From: Chitinophaga fulva
GTDB taxonomy: Bacteria; Bacteroidota; Bacteroidia; Chitinophagales; Chitinophagaceae
Assembly: GCF_012927205.1 (NCBI RefSeq)
Contig: NZ_JABBGC010000001.1
Location: forward strand, 744,001 to 808,000
Direction: 5' to 3'
Length of the DNA: 64,000 bases
Position numbers and translations under genes: made by a program
The notes under the pieces: generated by a model
Told to the model about the DNA's origin: nothing
Database searches by the model: none
Seen by the model: the letters and a program-made list of their open reading frames with translations, nothing else
Part shown: positions 40,878-48,963 of the stretch, piece after piece
Position numbering within the stretch: the stretch's first letter is position 1
Layout: the number at the start of each line of letters is the position of its first letter

Positions 40878-42242
40878 TTATATGGCTTTGCTGAACAACT
40901 GGCTTTCGGGCAGTTTTCTCCACAACCGGGCATCAAATGCCATACAAATATTGCGGATGAAAGGGCGTCCTTTGGTGGTAACAACCACACTGTTCTTCAC
41001 TACTTCCACCAGTCCATCCTGCTCCAGCTCCTGCAGGCGCTGAAGCCCTTCTATCACAGCATCACATTGTGTATCTGCCTTACGCCAGCTCGTTTCAAAA
41101 GTGCACATCAGATCGCGGATATGTCCTTTTAGCAACTGGTCCTCCTCATTGAGGATATGTCCGCGGATGATTGGAAATTCACCACCGCTTACCCGCTCCT
41201 GATAAGCTGCTACCTGCTTCTCATTTTGTACATAGGCATAGCCGTTATCACCAATGGAAGAAGCGCCTAAGCCCACCAATAAAGCGGTGTGGGAAACGGT
41301 GTATCCCATGAAATTACGATGCAGTTCACCTTTCTCTGCTGCAATAAACAGCTCGTCTCCCGGCAGTGCAAAATGGTCCATACCGATCTCTGTATAACCG
41401 CTCTTTGCAAAAAGCATTTTGCCCAGTTCATACAAGCGTCTTTTCTCTTCGTCTTTGGGCAAATCAGCTTCTGAATAACGGCGTTGTCCCACTCCTTTTA
41501 TCCAGGGTACATGTGCGTAACTGTAAAAAGAGATCCTGTCGGGCCTTAACAACATCACCTTATCAATGGTGTCCTGCATACCACAGGCGGTCTGTAACGG
41601 GAGGCCGTATATCAGGTCGAAATTGATGGCAGTGAAGCCGGTTTTTCTGGCGTGTTCCACCACTTTGGCCACCATCTCGAAAGGTTGTAACCGGTTGATG
41701 ATCTCCTGCACCCTTGGATCAAAGTCCTGTATGCCGAGGCTGACACGACGGAAGCCGAGGTTGTATAATGTTTGCAGATGTTCAGGCGTGGTATTGCCGG
41801 GATGTCCTTCAAAACCGAGGGAAGCATCCGGCAGTAATTCCGCATGTTCATAGATGCCCTGCAGCAGCATTGTCAGATTTTCCGGACTGAAAAAGGTAGG
41901 GGTGCCACCACCAAGGTGTATCTCCCGGATACGGGGCCTGCCTTCAAACGCAGCCACGTACAACGCCCATTCTTTCAGCACTGCCTGTATGTAGGGCACC
42001 TCTACTGCATGATTGACCGTAATGTGTTTGTTGCAGCCGCAATAGGTGCAAAGTTTTTCACAGAACGGCAGGTGGATGTAAATACTGATACCGTCTTTAT
42101 CGTTGGTAGCATGGAATGCTTTTTTCAGCAACGTCTTCCATGTTTGCAGGTTAAATGTGTTTTCGTCCCAGTAAGGCACGGTCGGATAACTGGTGTACCG
42201 GGGAGCTGCAATATTGTATTTGCGGATAAGGTCCATGATCAT
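40878..42242 (-). CDS. hemN: oxygen-independent coproporphyrinogen III oxidase
   Basis: A 454-residue radical SAM enzyme of anaerobic heme synthesis, decarboxylating coproporphyrinogen III to protoporphyrinogen IX. The cluster motif is C61, C65 and C68 plus C70 in LPFCEKLCTYCGCNK, the CxxxCxxCxC form specific to true HemN. The N-terminal RYTSYPTVPYWDE segment and EIHLGGGTPTFFSPENL are also diagnostic, and VSLGIQDFDPRVQ follows. It is the last gene of the cbb3 operon; its ATG overlaps the stop of the previous gene (TAATG). Expression with cbb3 oxidase fits heme supply at low oxygen. Confidence 0.96.
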   Translation of the reverse strand: MIMDLIRKYNIAAPRYTSYPTVPYWDENTFNLQTWKTLLKKAFHATNDKDGISIYIHLPFCEKLCTYCGCNKHITVNHAVEVPYIQAVLKEWALYVAAFEGRPRIREIHLGGGTPTFFSPENLTMLLQGIYEHAELLPDASLGFEGHPGNTTPEHLQTLYNLGFRRVSLGIQDFDPRVQEIINRLQPFEMVAKVVEHARKTGFTAINFDLIYGLPLQTACGMQDTIDKVMLLRPDRISFYSYAHVPWIKGVGQRRYSEADLPKDEEKRRLYELGKMLFAKSGYTEIGMDHFALPGDELFIAAEKGELHRNFMGYTVSHTALLVGLGASSIGDNGYAYVQNEKQVAAYQERVSGGEFPIIRGHILNEEDQLLKGHIRDLMCTFETSWRKADTQCDAVIEGLQRLQELEQDGLVEVVKNSVVVTTKGRPFIRNICMAFDARLWRKLPESQLFSKAI

Positions 42243-42949
42243 TAAGGTTTATGACAACAACGTTCTACCACTTTTTCACTGTGGGCAGACATCACAGGGC
42301 TGATATACGGTATGCCGAGGTTGAGGCCCCGCAGAATAAGCAGCACACCCATTATGCCTACCGCAAAAGGAATGAGCGCTCGGATACGGTTGCGTACTCC
42401 GATGCTTACCAGGTGGCTGAACCAGGTGACGGTCATCATCGCCGGCAGTGTGCCTGCACCAAAAGCGGCCATAAAGAGACTGCCTTTCCAGGTGGCGCCG
42501 GTAGCAACAGCACCAGCGATGGCCAGGTATACCAGGCCGCAGGGAAGCAGACCGTTCAGCACACCGATGCCATACAGGGTACTAAACCGCTGCTGACGTA
42601 ACAATGCACCCAGCGCTGATTTTATTTTAGAGAGATAGATACCCGGGAGATGACCACCTTTTGACCGGTATACGCCGGTATATTGCAGTAATACGATCAG
42701 CAACAGGAGGATACCGATGCTGATAGACAGCCACTGCTGCAATCCGCCGAGATACAATTGCCGGCCCACCCAGCCAAAGATCATTCCCAGCAAGGCATAG
42801 GTGGTGATACGGCCGGCATTGTACAGCAGGATGCCTGCCAGCTTCTTTACGCCTTCGAGATGCTGCACCGGTAGCGTAAGTGCTATCGGTCCACACATGC
42901 CGATACAGTGAAAGCTGCCCAGGAAACCGAGAATAAGTGCGCCTATCAT
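42242..42949 (-). CDS. sulfite exporter TauE/SafE-family (CcoH-cluster heavy-metal transport-like) protein
   Basis: A 235-residue inner-membrane protein with six or more hydrophobic helices. TM1 contains GFLGSFHCIGMCGPIALTLP (about 9-28) with a CxxxC pair, the hallmark of the SafE/UreH-like proteins encoded with cbb3 oxidase genes. Later helices carry GRITTYALLGMIFGWVG and LLPCGLVYLAIAGA. It lies between fixH and hemN in the operon. Probable role in copper supply or maturation of the oxidase, inferred from context. The C-terminus has a CCHKP end that might bind metal. Confidence 0.85.
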   Translation of the reverse strand: MIGALILGFLGSFHCIGMCGPIALTLPVQHLEGVKKLAGILLYNAGRITTYALLGMIFGWVGRQLYLGGLQQWLSISIGILLLLIVLLQYTGVYRSKGGHLPGIYLSKIKSALGALLRQQRFSTLYGIGVLNGLLPCGLVYLAIAGAVATGATWKGSLFMAAFGAGTLPAMMTVTWFSHLVSIGVRNRIRALIPFAVGIMGVLLILRGLNLGIPYISPVMSAHSEKVVERCCHKP

Positions 42950-42955
42950 GACTGA

Positions 42956-43393
42956 CTAGTTAATGTGAAAGCTCTCTTCCTGATAAAATGGTTTACCGCC
43001 ATTTTCCCACTGCACTTTTACGAGGTAGTTGCCTTTGTGGAATAACTGGCGATTGATCACCAGCATACCATCGCTGCTAAGTTGCAGCGGCATTTCCACG
43101 TCCATGCCGGCATCAGAAGGACGGTAAAATTTTATTTTTCCGGTGATGCCGGTACCGTGCAATTCCTGCGGAAAGGTAACAGCGATACCTTCTGACTGCT
43201 GAGAGATCAGTACAGGGGAAGAGAGCGTGCCGGCATTCTTTTTCCCGTCCAGCACCTGCTGATATTTCAGCTCTTCCGCGTAATAATCCTTGGTGACCAT
43301 GTCTATTTTAGTGCGCATGCTTTTGGTGACCAGCGTCAGGATACCGACTGCAAAAACAACAAACACGATGATGATTTTATGTCCCCAGTTCAT
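42956..43393 (-). CDS. FixH-family protein
   Basis: A 145-residue protein with one N-terminal membrane helix (about 5-22, IIIVFVVFAVGILTLVTKSM) and an extracytoplasmic beta domain. Conserved FixH features are the VTKDYYAEELKYQ segment (about 33-45) and the C-terminal LFHKGNYLVKVQWENGGKPF. FixH/CcoH proteins help assemble cbb3 oxidase, probably by interacting with the FixI/CcoI copper pump. Located between ccoG and the SafE-like gene in the operon. Confidence 0.88.
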   Translation of the reverse strand: MNWGHKIIIVFVVFAVGILTLVTKSMRTKIDMVTKDYYAEELKYQQVLDGKKNAGTLSSPVLISQQSEGIAVTFPQELHGTGITGKIKFYRPSDAGMDVEMPLQLSSDGMLVINRQLFHKGNYLVKVQWENGGKPFYQEESFHIN

Positions 43394-43420
43394 GATGGTA
43401 TGATTTAAATGATATAAAGT

Positions 43421-44809
43421 TTATTGTACAGGTCCGAGGAAGGTGGTACGCATGCGGATAATCCGTTTATCGCCTTCATAAATACCGATATAAAGGGTGG
43501 ATTTCCGGTTATGCAGCGCCTTTTTCGGTACGATGATAAAGAACGTGCCTTCTCCCTGTCCTTCTGCTTTTACAGTGATGGTGTTTTTACCCACTACTTC
43601 CACATGTCCCGGCTCATCTTCCAGTTTCAGCTGCAGGGGTATTTCCGCAGTGGTTTTATTGATCAGTTTAATACGGTAGAGGTTAGAGATACTGTCGGTG
43701 CCTCGCTCCTGGTATAACATGCCGGCGGTGCGCATAATAGTACCGCTAACTGGTTTGCGGCTGGCGAGCATAAAAATGATGGCGCCGAGCAGCAGGGTGA
43801 GGATACCGGTGTAGATACGCAACCGTGGCGTAAAACGGAGTGGTGCTTTCTGAGCAATGCCGTTTTCGGAAGCGTAGCGTATCAGTCCGCGGGGGCGTCC
43901 GGTATTATCCATCATATGATCGCAGGCATCGATGCAGGCGGTGCAGTTCACACATTCCAGCTGGGTGCCGTTGCGGATATCGATACCGGTAGGACAAACT
44001 TTCACACACTGGGCGCAATCGATGCAATCACCGATGGCCCTGGAATCATCTTTACGGAATTTTCCGCGGGGTTCTCCCCTTTCGTAGTCATAAGCTACAA
44101 GGATGGAGTTCTTATCAAGCAATACGCCCTGTAAGCGGCCGTAAGGACAAACAATGGTGCATATCTGTTCACGCATGAAGGCAAACACGCCGTAGAACAC
44201 ACCGGAAAATACCAGGATGGCGATAAATCCGCCGGTATGTTCAGACAAAGGTGCTGTAATGATGTTGCCGAGTGTTTTGGCGCTGATGATGTAAGCCAGG
44301 AATATATTGGCGATCAGAAAGGACAGTGCATAAAAAACGAGGTGTTTGGCGGTTTTACGGATGATTTTATTGGTGTTCCATGGTTGTTTGTCCAGCATAC
44401 GCTGAGCGGCGGCGTCTCCTTCAATCCAGTATTCTATCCGGCGAAAGAGCATCTCCATGAAGATGGTCTGCGGGCACATCCATCCGCAGAAAAGCCGGCC
44501 AAAGGCCATGGTGAACAATACAATAAAGAGGATAAAGGCCAGCATGGCCAGACCGAAGATAAAGAAGTCCTGAGGCCAGAAGATAGCACCGAACAGGATG
44601 AATTTGCCTTCTACTACATTGAGCAGAAATAAAGGCCTGCCATTTATGGATATAAACGGCAGGCTGAAAAAAACACTAAAATAAAAGATGCTGAGAAAGC
44701 TCCGGATATTATAGTAGCGTCCTTTCGGTTGCTGGGCGAATATCCAGTTGCGCTTTCCCTGCTTATCAACTGTGGCTAAACTATCTCTGAACGTATTGCT
44801 ATCGGTCAT
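43421..44809 (-). CDS. ccoG: cytochrome c oxidase accessory protein CcoG (FixG/RdxA)
   Basis: A 462-residue membrane ferredoxin-like protein that supports cbb3 assembly, probably by reducing copper. Several N-terminal helices include FGRLFCGWMCPQTIFMEMLF. Two [4Fe-4S] motifs are visible: CIDCAQCVKVCPTGIDI and CVNCTACIDACDHMM (about 245-290). The C-terminus is a soluble Ig-like domain. The ATG at 44809 is chosen, which leaves four bases after the ccoP stop. A longer frame begins upstream inside ccoP. Confidence 0.94.
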   Translation of the reverse strand: MTDSNTFRDSLATVDKQGKRNWIFAQQPKGRYYNIRSFLSIFYFSVFFSLPFISINGRPLFLLNVVEGKFILFGAIFWPQDFFIFGLAMLAFILFIVLFTMAFGRLFCGWMCPQTIFMEMLFRRIEYWIEGDAAAQRMLDKQPWNTNKIIRKTAKHLVFYALSFLIANIFLAYIISAKTLGNIITAPLSEHTGGFIAILVFSGVFYGVFAFMREQICTIVCPYGRLQGVLLDKNSILVAYDYERGEPRGKFRKDDSRAIGDCIDCAQCVKVCPTGIDIRNGTQLECVNCTACIDACDHMMDNTGRPRGLIRYASENGIAQKAPLRFTPRLRIYTGILTLLLGAIIFMLASRKPVSGTIMRTAGMLYQERGTDSISNLYRIKLINKTTAEIPLQLKLEDEPGHVEVVGKNTITVKAEGQGEGTFFIIVPKKALHNRKSTLYIGIYEGDKRIIRMRTTFLGPVQ

Positions 44810-44813
44810 GACT

Positions 44814-45890
44814 TTATTCTTTTGCACCTTGTGGTTCTTTAGGATTGGGAGGGTTGCTGCCATGGATGGACTTCACGAAGCTGGCCAGCTGGGCCAGTTG
44901 TTTCGGTGAGAAGTCTTCCTGCCATGCTTTCATCCCTTTGTCGGGCACACCGTACTTGATGGTTTTAAATACATCGTTGATTTTACCACCATGAAGCCAG
45001 TAGTCGTCAGTAAGGTTAGGACCTACCACGCCTTGTCCCTGGGGGCCGTGGCATGGCGCGCAGCTGGCAACAAATATTTTCCCTCCTGCTGCGAGATCGT
45101 CCGCATTGTCCATCATCTTCACGTTGTTTTCGTCGATATTGTTAGCGGCATTTTTCAGGTATTCGGCTTTGGCGATGGCGGCTTTCTCTTCGGCCATGGC
45201 CAGCTCCTGTATCTGATTAGGGGCGGAATGGGATATTTCCGTGCGCCAGAAATATACTACGCCGAAACAGATGCTGAAGACAAACCCCCACTTCCACCAG
45301 GGAGGTGTGGGGTTGTTCAGCTCATGGATGCCATCGAAATCATGGCCCATGTCTTCTTCTGTTTCGGTCGTAGCATCCAGGGTCCTGGTTTTGTTAATTC
45401 TCTCCAGCCAGGAGATACGTGGTTTCGCAGGATCTGCTGCATGAGCTGCCGCCCTGCGTTTGCTTTTACTTTTGATCCCGGCCAGAAAGCGCAGTACAAA
45501 AAGCAGGGAGATGATCACGGCTATTTCCAGGACAACAATGGAAACTAACAGGTATAGGGAGGACTGTGATAACGGCGTATAATAGGCTGATTGTTCCGGT
45601 GCCACGCTGGTAGCGTTTGCCGGCAGGCTTGCTGCCAGTGATAACGTTACCAGGGCAAGGATGGCCGGAAGTTTGGCGGCCTCTCTTTTCATTCTTTCAC
45701 GATAAAGGTCCATGGCGCCCACCACAGCATTGCCCAGGATGGCGATCACGAGTACCAGTCCGATGATGACCGTCAACAGCACCAGCGCTACCGGATCTTT
45801 CAGTTCGGAAGGCGGCTTGGGACCGTTGGCCAGCGCGGACACGCTGCATAACAGGCTACCGCTGAGTGTATATAATAGCTTCCTTTTCAT
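44814..45890 (-). CDS. ccoP: cbb3-type oxidase subunit III (CcoP), monoheme
   Basis: A 358-residue subunit. The N-terminal part is longer than usual, with a signal-like segment and helices at about 32-52 and 110-132. The CcoP signature HDFDGIHELNNPTPPWWKWG (about 190-209) precedes a further helix. Only one heme c motif is present: CAPCH at 277-281, with Met axial ligand probably in KGMKAW. Proteobacterial CcoP usually has two hemes c. It follows ccoQ in the operon. It probably passes electrons from soluble carriers to CcoO. Confidence 0.93.
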   Translation of the reverse strand: MKRKLLYTLSGSLLCSVSALANGPKPPSELKDPVALVLLTVIIGLVLVIAILGNAVVGAMDLYRERMKREAAKLPAILALVTLSLAASLPANATSVAPEQSAYYTPLSQSSLYLLVSIVVLEIAVIISLLFVLRFLAGIKSKSKRRAAAHAADPAKPRISWLERINKTRTLDATTETEEDMGHDFDGIHELNNPTPPWWKWGFVFSICFGVVYFWRTEISHSAPNQIQELAMAEEKAAIAKAEYLKNAANNIDENNVKMMDNADDLAAGGKIFVASCAPCHGPQGQGVVGPNLTDDYWLHGGKINDVFKTIKYGVPDKGMKAWQEDFSPKQLAQLASFVKSIHGSNPPNPKEPQGAKE

Positions 45891-45899
45891 ATGTATCGT

Positions 45900-46079
45900 T
45901 TATAGGCTTTGGGTTTCATCATTATCTAAAGGGATGCGGCTGATCTGATCTACCATGTTACGGTCTGCCCGGAATGCCCAGAAAGCGGCGAAGACAAAGA
46001 AGATAGAGAAGATCAGCAGGGAAGCCATCGGGTAGATGCTGACACCGGCAATTGATTCCAGATAATTAATGAACTTCAT
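45900..46079 (-). CDS. ccoQ: cbb3-type oxidase subunit CcoQ
   Basis: A 59-codon gene from the ATG at 46079 to the TAA at 45900-45902. One membrane helix (SIYPMASLLIFSIFFVFAAF, about 14-33) is followed by WAFRADRNMVDQI and a short acidic tail. Size, topology and position between ccoNO and ccoP identify CcoQ/FixQ, a small subunit that stabilises the complex. It overlaps no other gene. Confidence 0.85.
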   Translation of the reverse strand: MKFINYLESIAGVSIYPMASLLIFSIFFVFAAFWAFRADRNMVDQISRIPLDNDETQSL

Positions 46080-46100
46080 GGTCCTGTGTTTTTATGTTGA

Positions 46101-48269
46101 CTAAAAATCGTTTTTGGTGGTGCCTTCGGTGCTGGCATCCGCGGTGGCGGGCTTTTCTGCCGGGGCCATTTTAATGTCCTTGCCCATTCTTTGCAGATAA
46201 GCGATCAGCGCTACAATTTCACGGTCTGCTTTCACGGGGAGTTTGTCTTTCTCCAGTGCGGCGGCAATGCTGTTGGCCTGCTTGTCCAGATCAGCGAGGG
46301 CCTGCTTTTCATAACCATCCGCATAAGGCACGCCCAGTTTACGCATCACATTGATCATGGCTGGTGTTTTGCCCCTGTCGATACGTTCTTCAAACAGCCA
46401 GGGATATGGAGGCATGATAGAGCCGGGAGACATGGAGGTAGGGTCCAGCATGTGGTTATAGTGCCAGCTGTCGGGGTATTTACCGCCTATTCTGGCCAGG
46501 TCCGGACCGGTACGTTTGGAGCCCCATTGGAACGGGTGGTCGTAGATAAATTCGCCGGCTTTGGAGTACTCGCCATAACGGGCCACTTCATCACGGAAAG
46601 GACGGATCATCTGGGAGTGACAGGTATAACAGCCCTCACGAATATAGATATCGCGGCCGTGCAGTTCCAGCGGCGTATACGGTTTCACGCTGCTGATAGT
46701 CGGGATATTGCTGCGTATCAGGAAGGCAGGCACCATTTCGAGGATACCGCCTACTGCTACTACTACGAGGCTGAATACCACCAGCTGGATAGGACGGCGT
46801 TCGATCCAGTTGTGCCAGTGCGCTTTACCATGCGTAGGAATCACTTTCGGCAGCGGTGCGGCTTCGGCTGCTTCGTTGGCCACAAATGCACCACGGCGGA
46901 TCGTTTTGTACAGGTTCACGATCATGAGCACCAGGCCGCTTACATACAGCAGGCCACCAAAGGCGCGCAGGGCATACATCGGAACGATGGTGGTCACGGT
47001 TTCGAGGAACTGGTATTTCAGTTGTCCTTCTTCGGTGAACTGTTTCCACATCATGCTCTGGGTGAAGGCAGCCCAGTACAGCGGTATCACATAGAAGATA
47101 ATGCCGAGGGTACCGATCCAGAAGTGGGTGTTGGCCCATTTGCGGGAGTACAGCTGTGTAGAGAAGATGCGCGGGATCATCCAGTAGAGGATACCGAAAG
47201 TCAGGAATCCGTTCCAGCCCAATGCGCCAACGTGTACGTGTGCGATGGTCCAGTCGGTATAGTGGCTGATAGCGTTCACGTTTTTGAGCGACAGCATCGG
47301 TCCTTCAAAAGTGGCCATACCATAGCAGGTAAGCGCTACCACGAAGAATTTGAGGATGGCGTCTTCCCTTACACGGTCCCATGCGCCACGCAGGGTAAGC
47401 AGACCGTTGAGCATACCGCCCCAGGAAGGTGCGATCAGCATCAAGCTGAATACGGTGCCGAGGGACTGTGCCCATTCAGGCAGTGCGGTATACAGCAGGT
47501 GGTGAGGGCCAGCCCATATATAGATAAATATCAGTGACCAGAAGTGGATAATAGACCAGCGATAGGAATATACCGGCCTGTTGGCGGCTTTGGGCACAAA
47601 GTAGTACATGAGGCCGAGGTAAGGCGTGGTGAGGAAGAAAGCCACCGCATTGTGGCCATACCACCATTGTACCAGGGCATCCTGTACGCCGGCGTACCAG
47701 CTATAGCTTTTAAACAGCGACATCGGATACTCGAAAGAGTTGATAATGTGTAACATCGCGATGGCTACCCAGGTACCGATGTAAAACCAGATGGCCACAT
47801 ACAGGTGGGATTCGCGGCGACGCAGGATAGTACCCAGCATGTTGGCGCCAAACACCACCCATATAACGGTGATGGCCATATCAAATGGCCATTCCAGCTC
47901 AGCGTATTCCTTGCCGGTAGTATATCCCAGGAAAAGCGTCAATGCGCCGCCGGCGATGATCGCCTGCCATCCCCAGAAGTGGATCTTACTCAGCAGGTCG
48001 CTGAACATACGGGCTTTACATAACCGCTGCAGCGAGTAGTAAACACCCATGAAGATGCCATTACCTACAAAGGCGAAAATCACGGCATTGGTGTGTACGG
48101 GCCTGAGACGCCCGAAGGTAGTAGGGGCGAAACCCAGGTTAAGCTCCGGCATTACCAGCGTAAGGGCTGCCCAGAGCCCTGCCAGCATACCGATCAGCCC
48201 CCAGAACATACAAGCGTAGGCAAACCATTTTACCGTGCGGTTGTCGTAATAAAATTTTTCGAGAGACAT
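46101..48269 (-). CDS. ccoNO: fused cbb3-type cytochrome c oxidase subunits I and II (CcoNO)
   Basis: A 722-residue fusion. Residues 1-470 are CcoN, the heme-copper core with 12 helices: RPVHTNAVIFAFVGNG, WYGHNAVAFFLTTPYLGLMY with CuB ligand His, HHLLYTALPEWAQ, and DWTIAHVHVGALGWNGF with heme ligands. Residues about 500-722 are CcoO: one membrane helix, then the heme c site CYTCH at 547-551 in GCYTCHSQMIRPF. Fusion of N and O is usual in Bacteroidota. It is the catalytic proton-pumping subunit reducing O2 at low oxygen. It lies downstream of ccoS. Confidence 0.96.
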   Translation of the reverse strand: MSLEKFYYDNRTVKWFAYACMFWGLIGMLAGLWAALTLVMPELNLGFAPTTFGRLRPVHTNAVIFAFVGNGIFMGVYYSLQRLCKARMFSDLLSKIHFWGWQAIIAGGALTLFLGYTTGKEYAELEWPFDMAITVIWVVFGANMLGTILRRRESHLYVAIWFYIGTWVAIAMLHIINSFEYPMSLFKSYSWYAGVQDALVQWWYGHNAVAFFLTTPYLGLMYYFVPKAANRPVYSYRWSIIHFWSLIFIYIWAGPHHLLYTALPEWAQSLGTVFSLMLIAPSWGGMLNGLLTLRGAWDRVREDAILKFFVVALTCYGMATFEGPMLSLKNVNAISHYTDWTIAHVHVGALGWNGFLTFGILYWMIPRIFSTQLYSRKWANTHFWIGTLGIIFYVIPLYWAAFTQSMMWKQFTEEGQLKYQFLETVTTIVPMYALRAFGGLLYVSGLVLMIVNLYKTIRRGAFVANEAAEAAPLPKVIPTHGKAHWHNWIERRPIQLVVFSLVVVAVGGILEMVPAFLIRSNIPTISSVKPYTPLELHGRDIYIREGCYTCHSQMIRPFRDEVARYGEYSKAGEFIYDHPFQWGSKRTGPDLARIGGKYPDSWHYNHMLDPTSMSPGSIMPPYPWLFEERIDRGKTPAMINVMRKLGVPYADGYEKQALADLDKQANSIAAALEKDKLPVKADREIVALIAYLQRMGKDIKMAPAEKPATADASTEGTTKNDF

Positions 48270-48309
48270 AGTGCTGTTTATTGTTGCTTAATAGATGGCT
48301 TATTTGCGT

Positions 48310-48468
48310 TTACTCGTTGGTGTTATCCTTTTTGTCTTCAAAGAGAATACGGTGTGCGGGAGAGAAATCATCTTCAAACTGTCCGTTCTTTACTGACCAG
48401 ATGAAGGCGGCCAGGAAGCCCGCTGCTACGACAAGGCTGGCGCCAAGTAAAAGAATAATTACGCTCAT
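48310..48468 (-). CDS. ccoS: cbb3-type oxidase assembly protein CcoS
   Basis: A 52-residue single-pass protein from the ATG at 48468 to the TAA at 48310-48312. The helix VIILLLGASLVVAAGFLAAF (3-22) is followed by IWSVKNGQFEDDFSPAHRIL, the CcoS signature (abridged as FIWSVKNGQFEDD). CcoS is needed for cofactor insertion in cbb3 oxidase. It lies between the cupin gene and ccoNO. Confidence 0.88.
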   Translation of the reverse strand: MSVIILLLGASLVVAAGFLAAFIWSVKNGQFEDDFSPAHRILFEDKKDNTNE

Positions 48469-48475
48469 AACAGTA

Positions 48476-48766
48476 TCATTTTACCAGTAAAAACCTGGTT
48501 GTTTCCAAAGCTTGCAAGGCATGTTTTTCGTTGGCGCTGAATGTGAGCAAATCACCGGTTTCAAGTACCGTTACTTCGTCTTTCAGCATAAAAGCCACCT
48601 TCCCTTCCAGTATCAGTACCATGGCATCTACAGGGGAAACATGCGGCGGGATCTGATGTCCCTGTTGCATGATGATAAGGGTGGCCTCTGCTCTTCTGCT
48701 TTTCAGCAACAACCGGCTGGTTACTTTCCCGGTCCCCTCTTCCTGTAATACGTTCATGGTCTTCAT
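48476..48766 (-). CDS. small cupin-domain protein
   Basis: A 96-residue single-domain cupin. The barrel motifs are partial: GHQIPPHVSPVDAMVLILEGKV for motif 1, abridged to IPPHVSPVDAMVLILEG, and LETGDLLTFSANEKHALQAL for motif 2. Its His residues (PPH, EKHA) could bind a metal. The start is uncertain; ATGs at 48772 and 48805 and a GTG at 48823 are in frame. It is the first gene after the FNR-box promoter of the cbb3 operon, with a leader of about 140 bases that contains a 7-bp hairpin (GGCAGCC/GGCTGCC). Role unknown, likely in heme, metal or redox sensing. Confidence 0.7.
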   Translation of the reverse strand: MKTMNVLQEEGTGKVTSRLLLKSRRAEATLIIMQQGHQIPPHVSPVDAMVLILEGKVAFMLKDEVTVLETGDLLTFSANEKHALQALETTRFLLVK

Positions 48767-48919
48767 CAGCATAAAATCATGGTGTGTGCAAATCCGGCAA
48801 AGCATAGATCGCCCGTTATGCACAGGCAGCCTTGTTTTCAGGCTGCCCGTACATCCATTTCAATCGGGCTTTAATACTGGCGCTTTTAAGATTTCACGGT
48901 GTGTATGTTGTGTTGATAG

Positions 48920-48927
48920 CAAAGGTA
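48920..48927 (-). promoter_or_regulatory. -7 promoter element (TACCTTTG) of the cbb3 operon
   Basis: Minus-strand consensus downstream of the copper ATPase stop. The FNR-like box at 48950-48963 begins 23 bases upstream of it. Confidence 0.65.
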
Positions 48928-48949
48928 GCAGCAACCACGGGCCACTGCA

Positions 48950-48963
48950 ATGATATTGCTCAA
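48950..48963 (-). promoter_or_regulatory. FNR-like box of the cbb3 operon (TTGAGCAATATCAT)
   Basis: Minus-strand TTGAG-N4-ATCAT, 8 of 10 matches to TTGAT-N4-ATCAA. Centre is about 43 bp before the predicted start, the class II activator position. It overlaps the stop codon of the copper ATPase gene. Confidence 0.6.

Noticed and set aside
46191..47537. 448-codon plus-strand frame opposite ccoNO
   Set aside because: Antisense of the oxidase gene, with no coherent domain.
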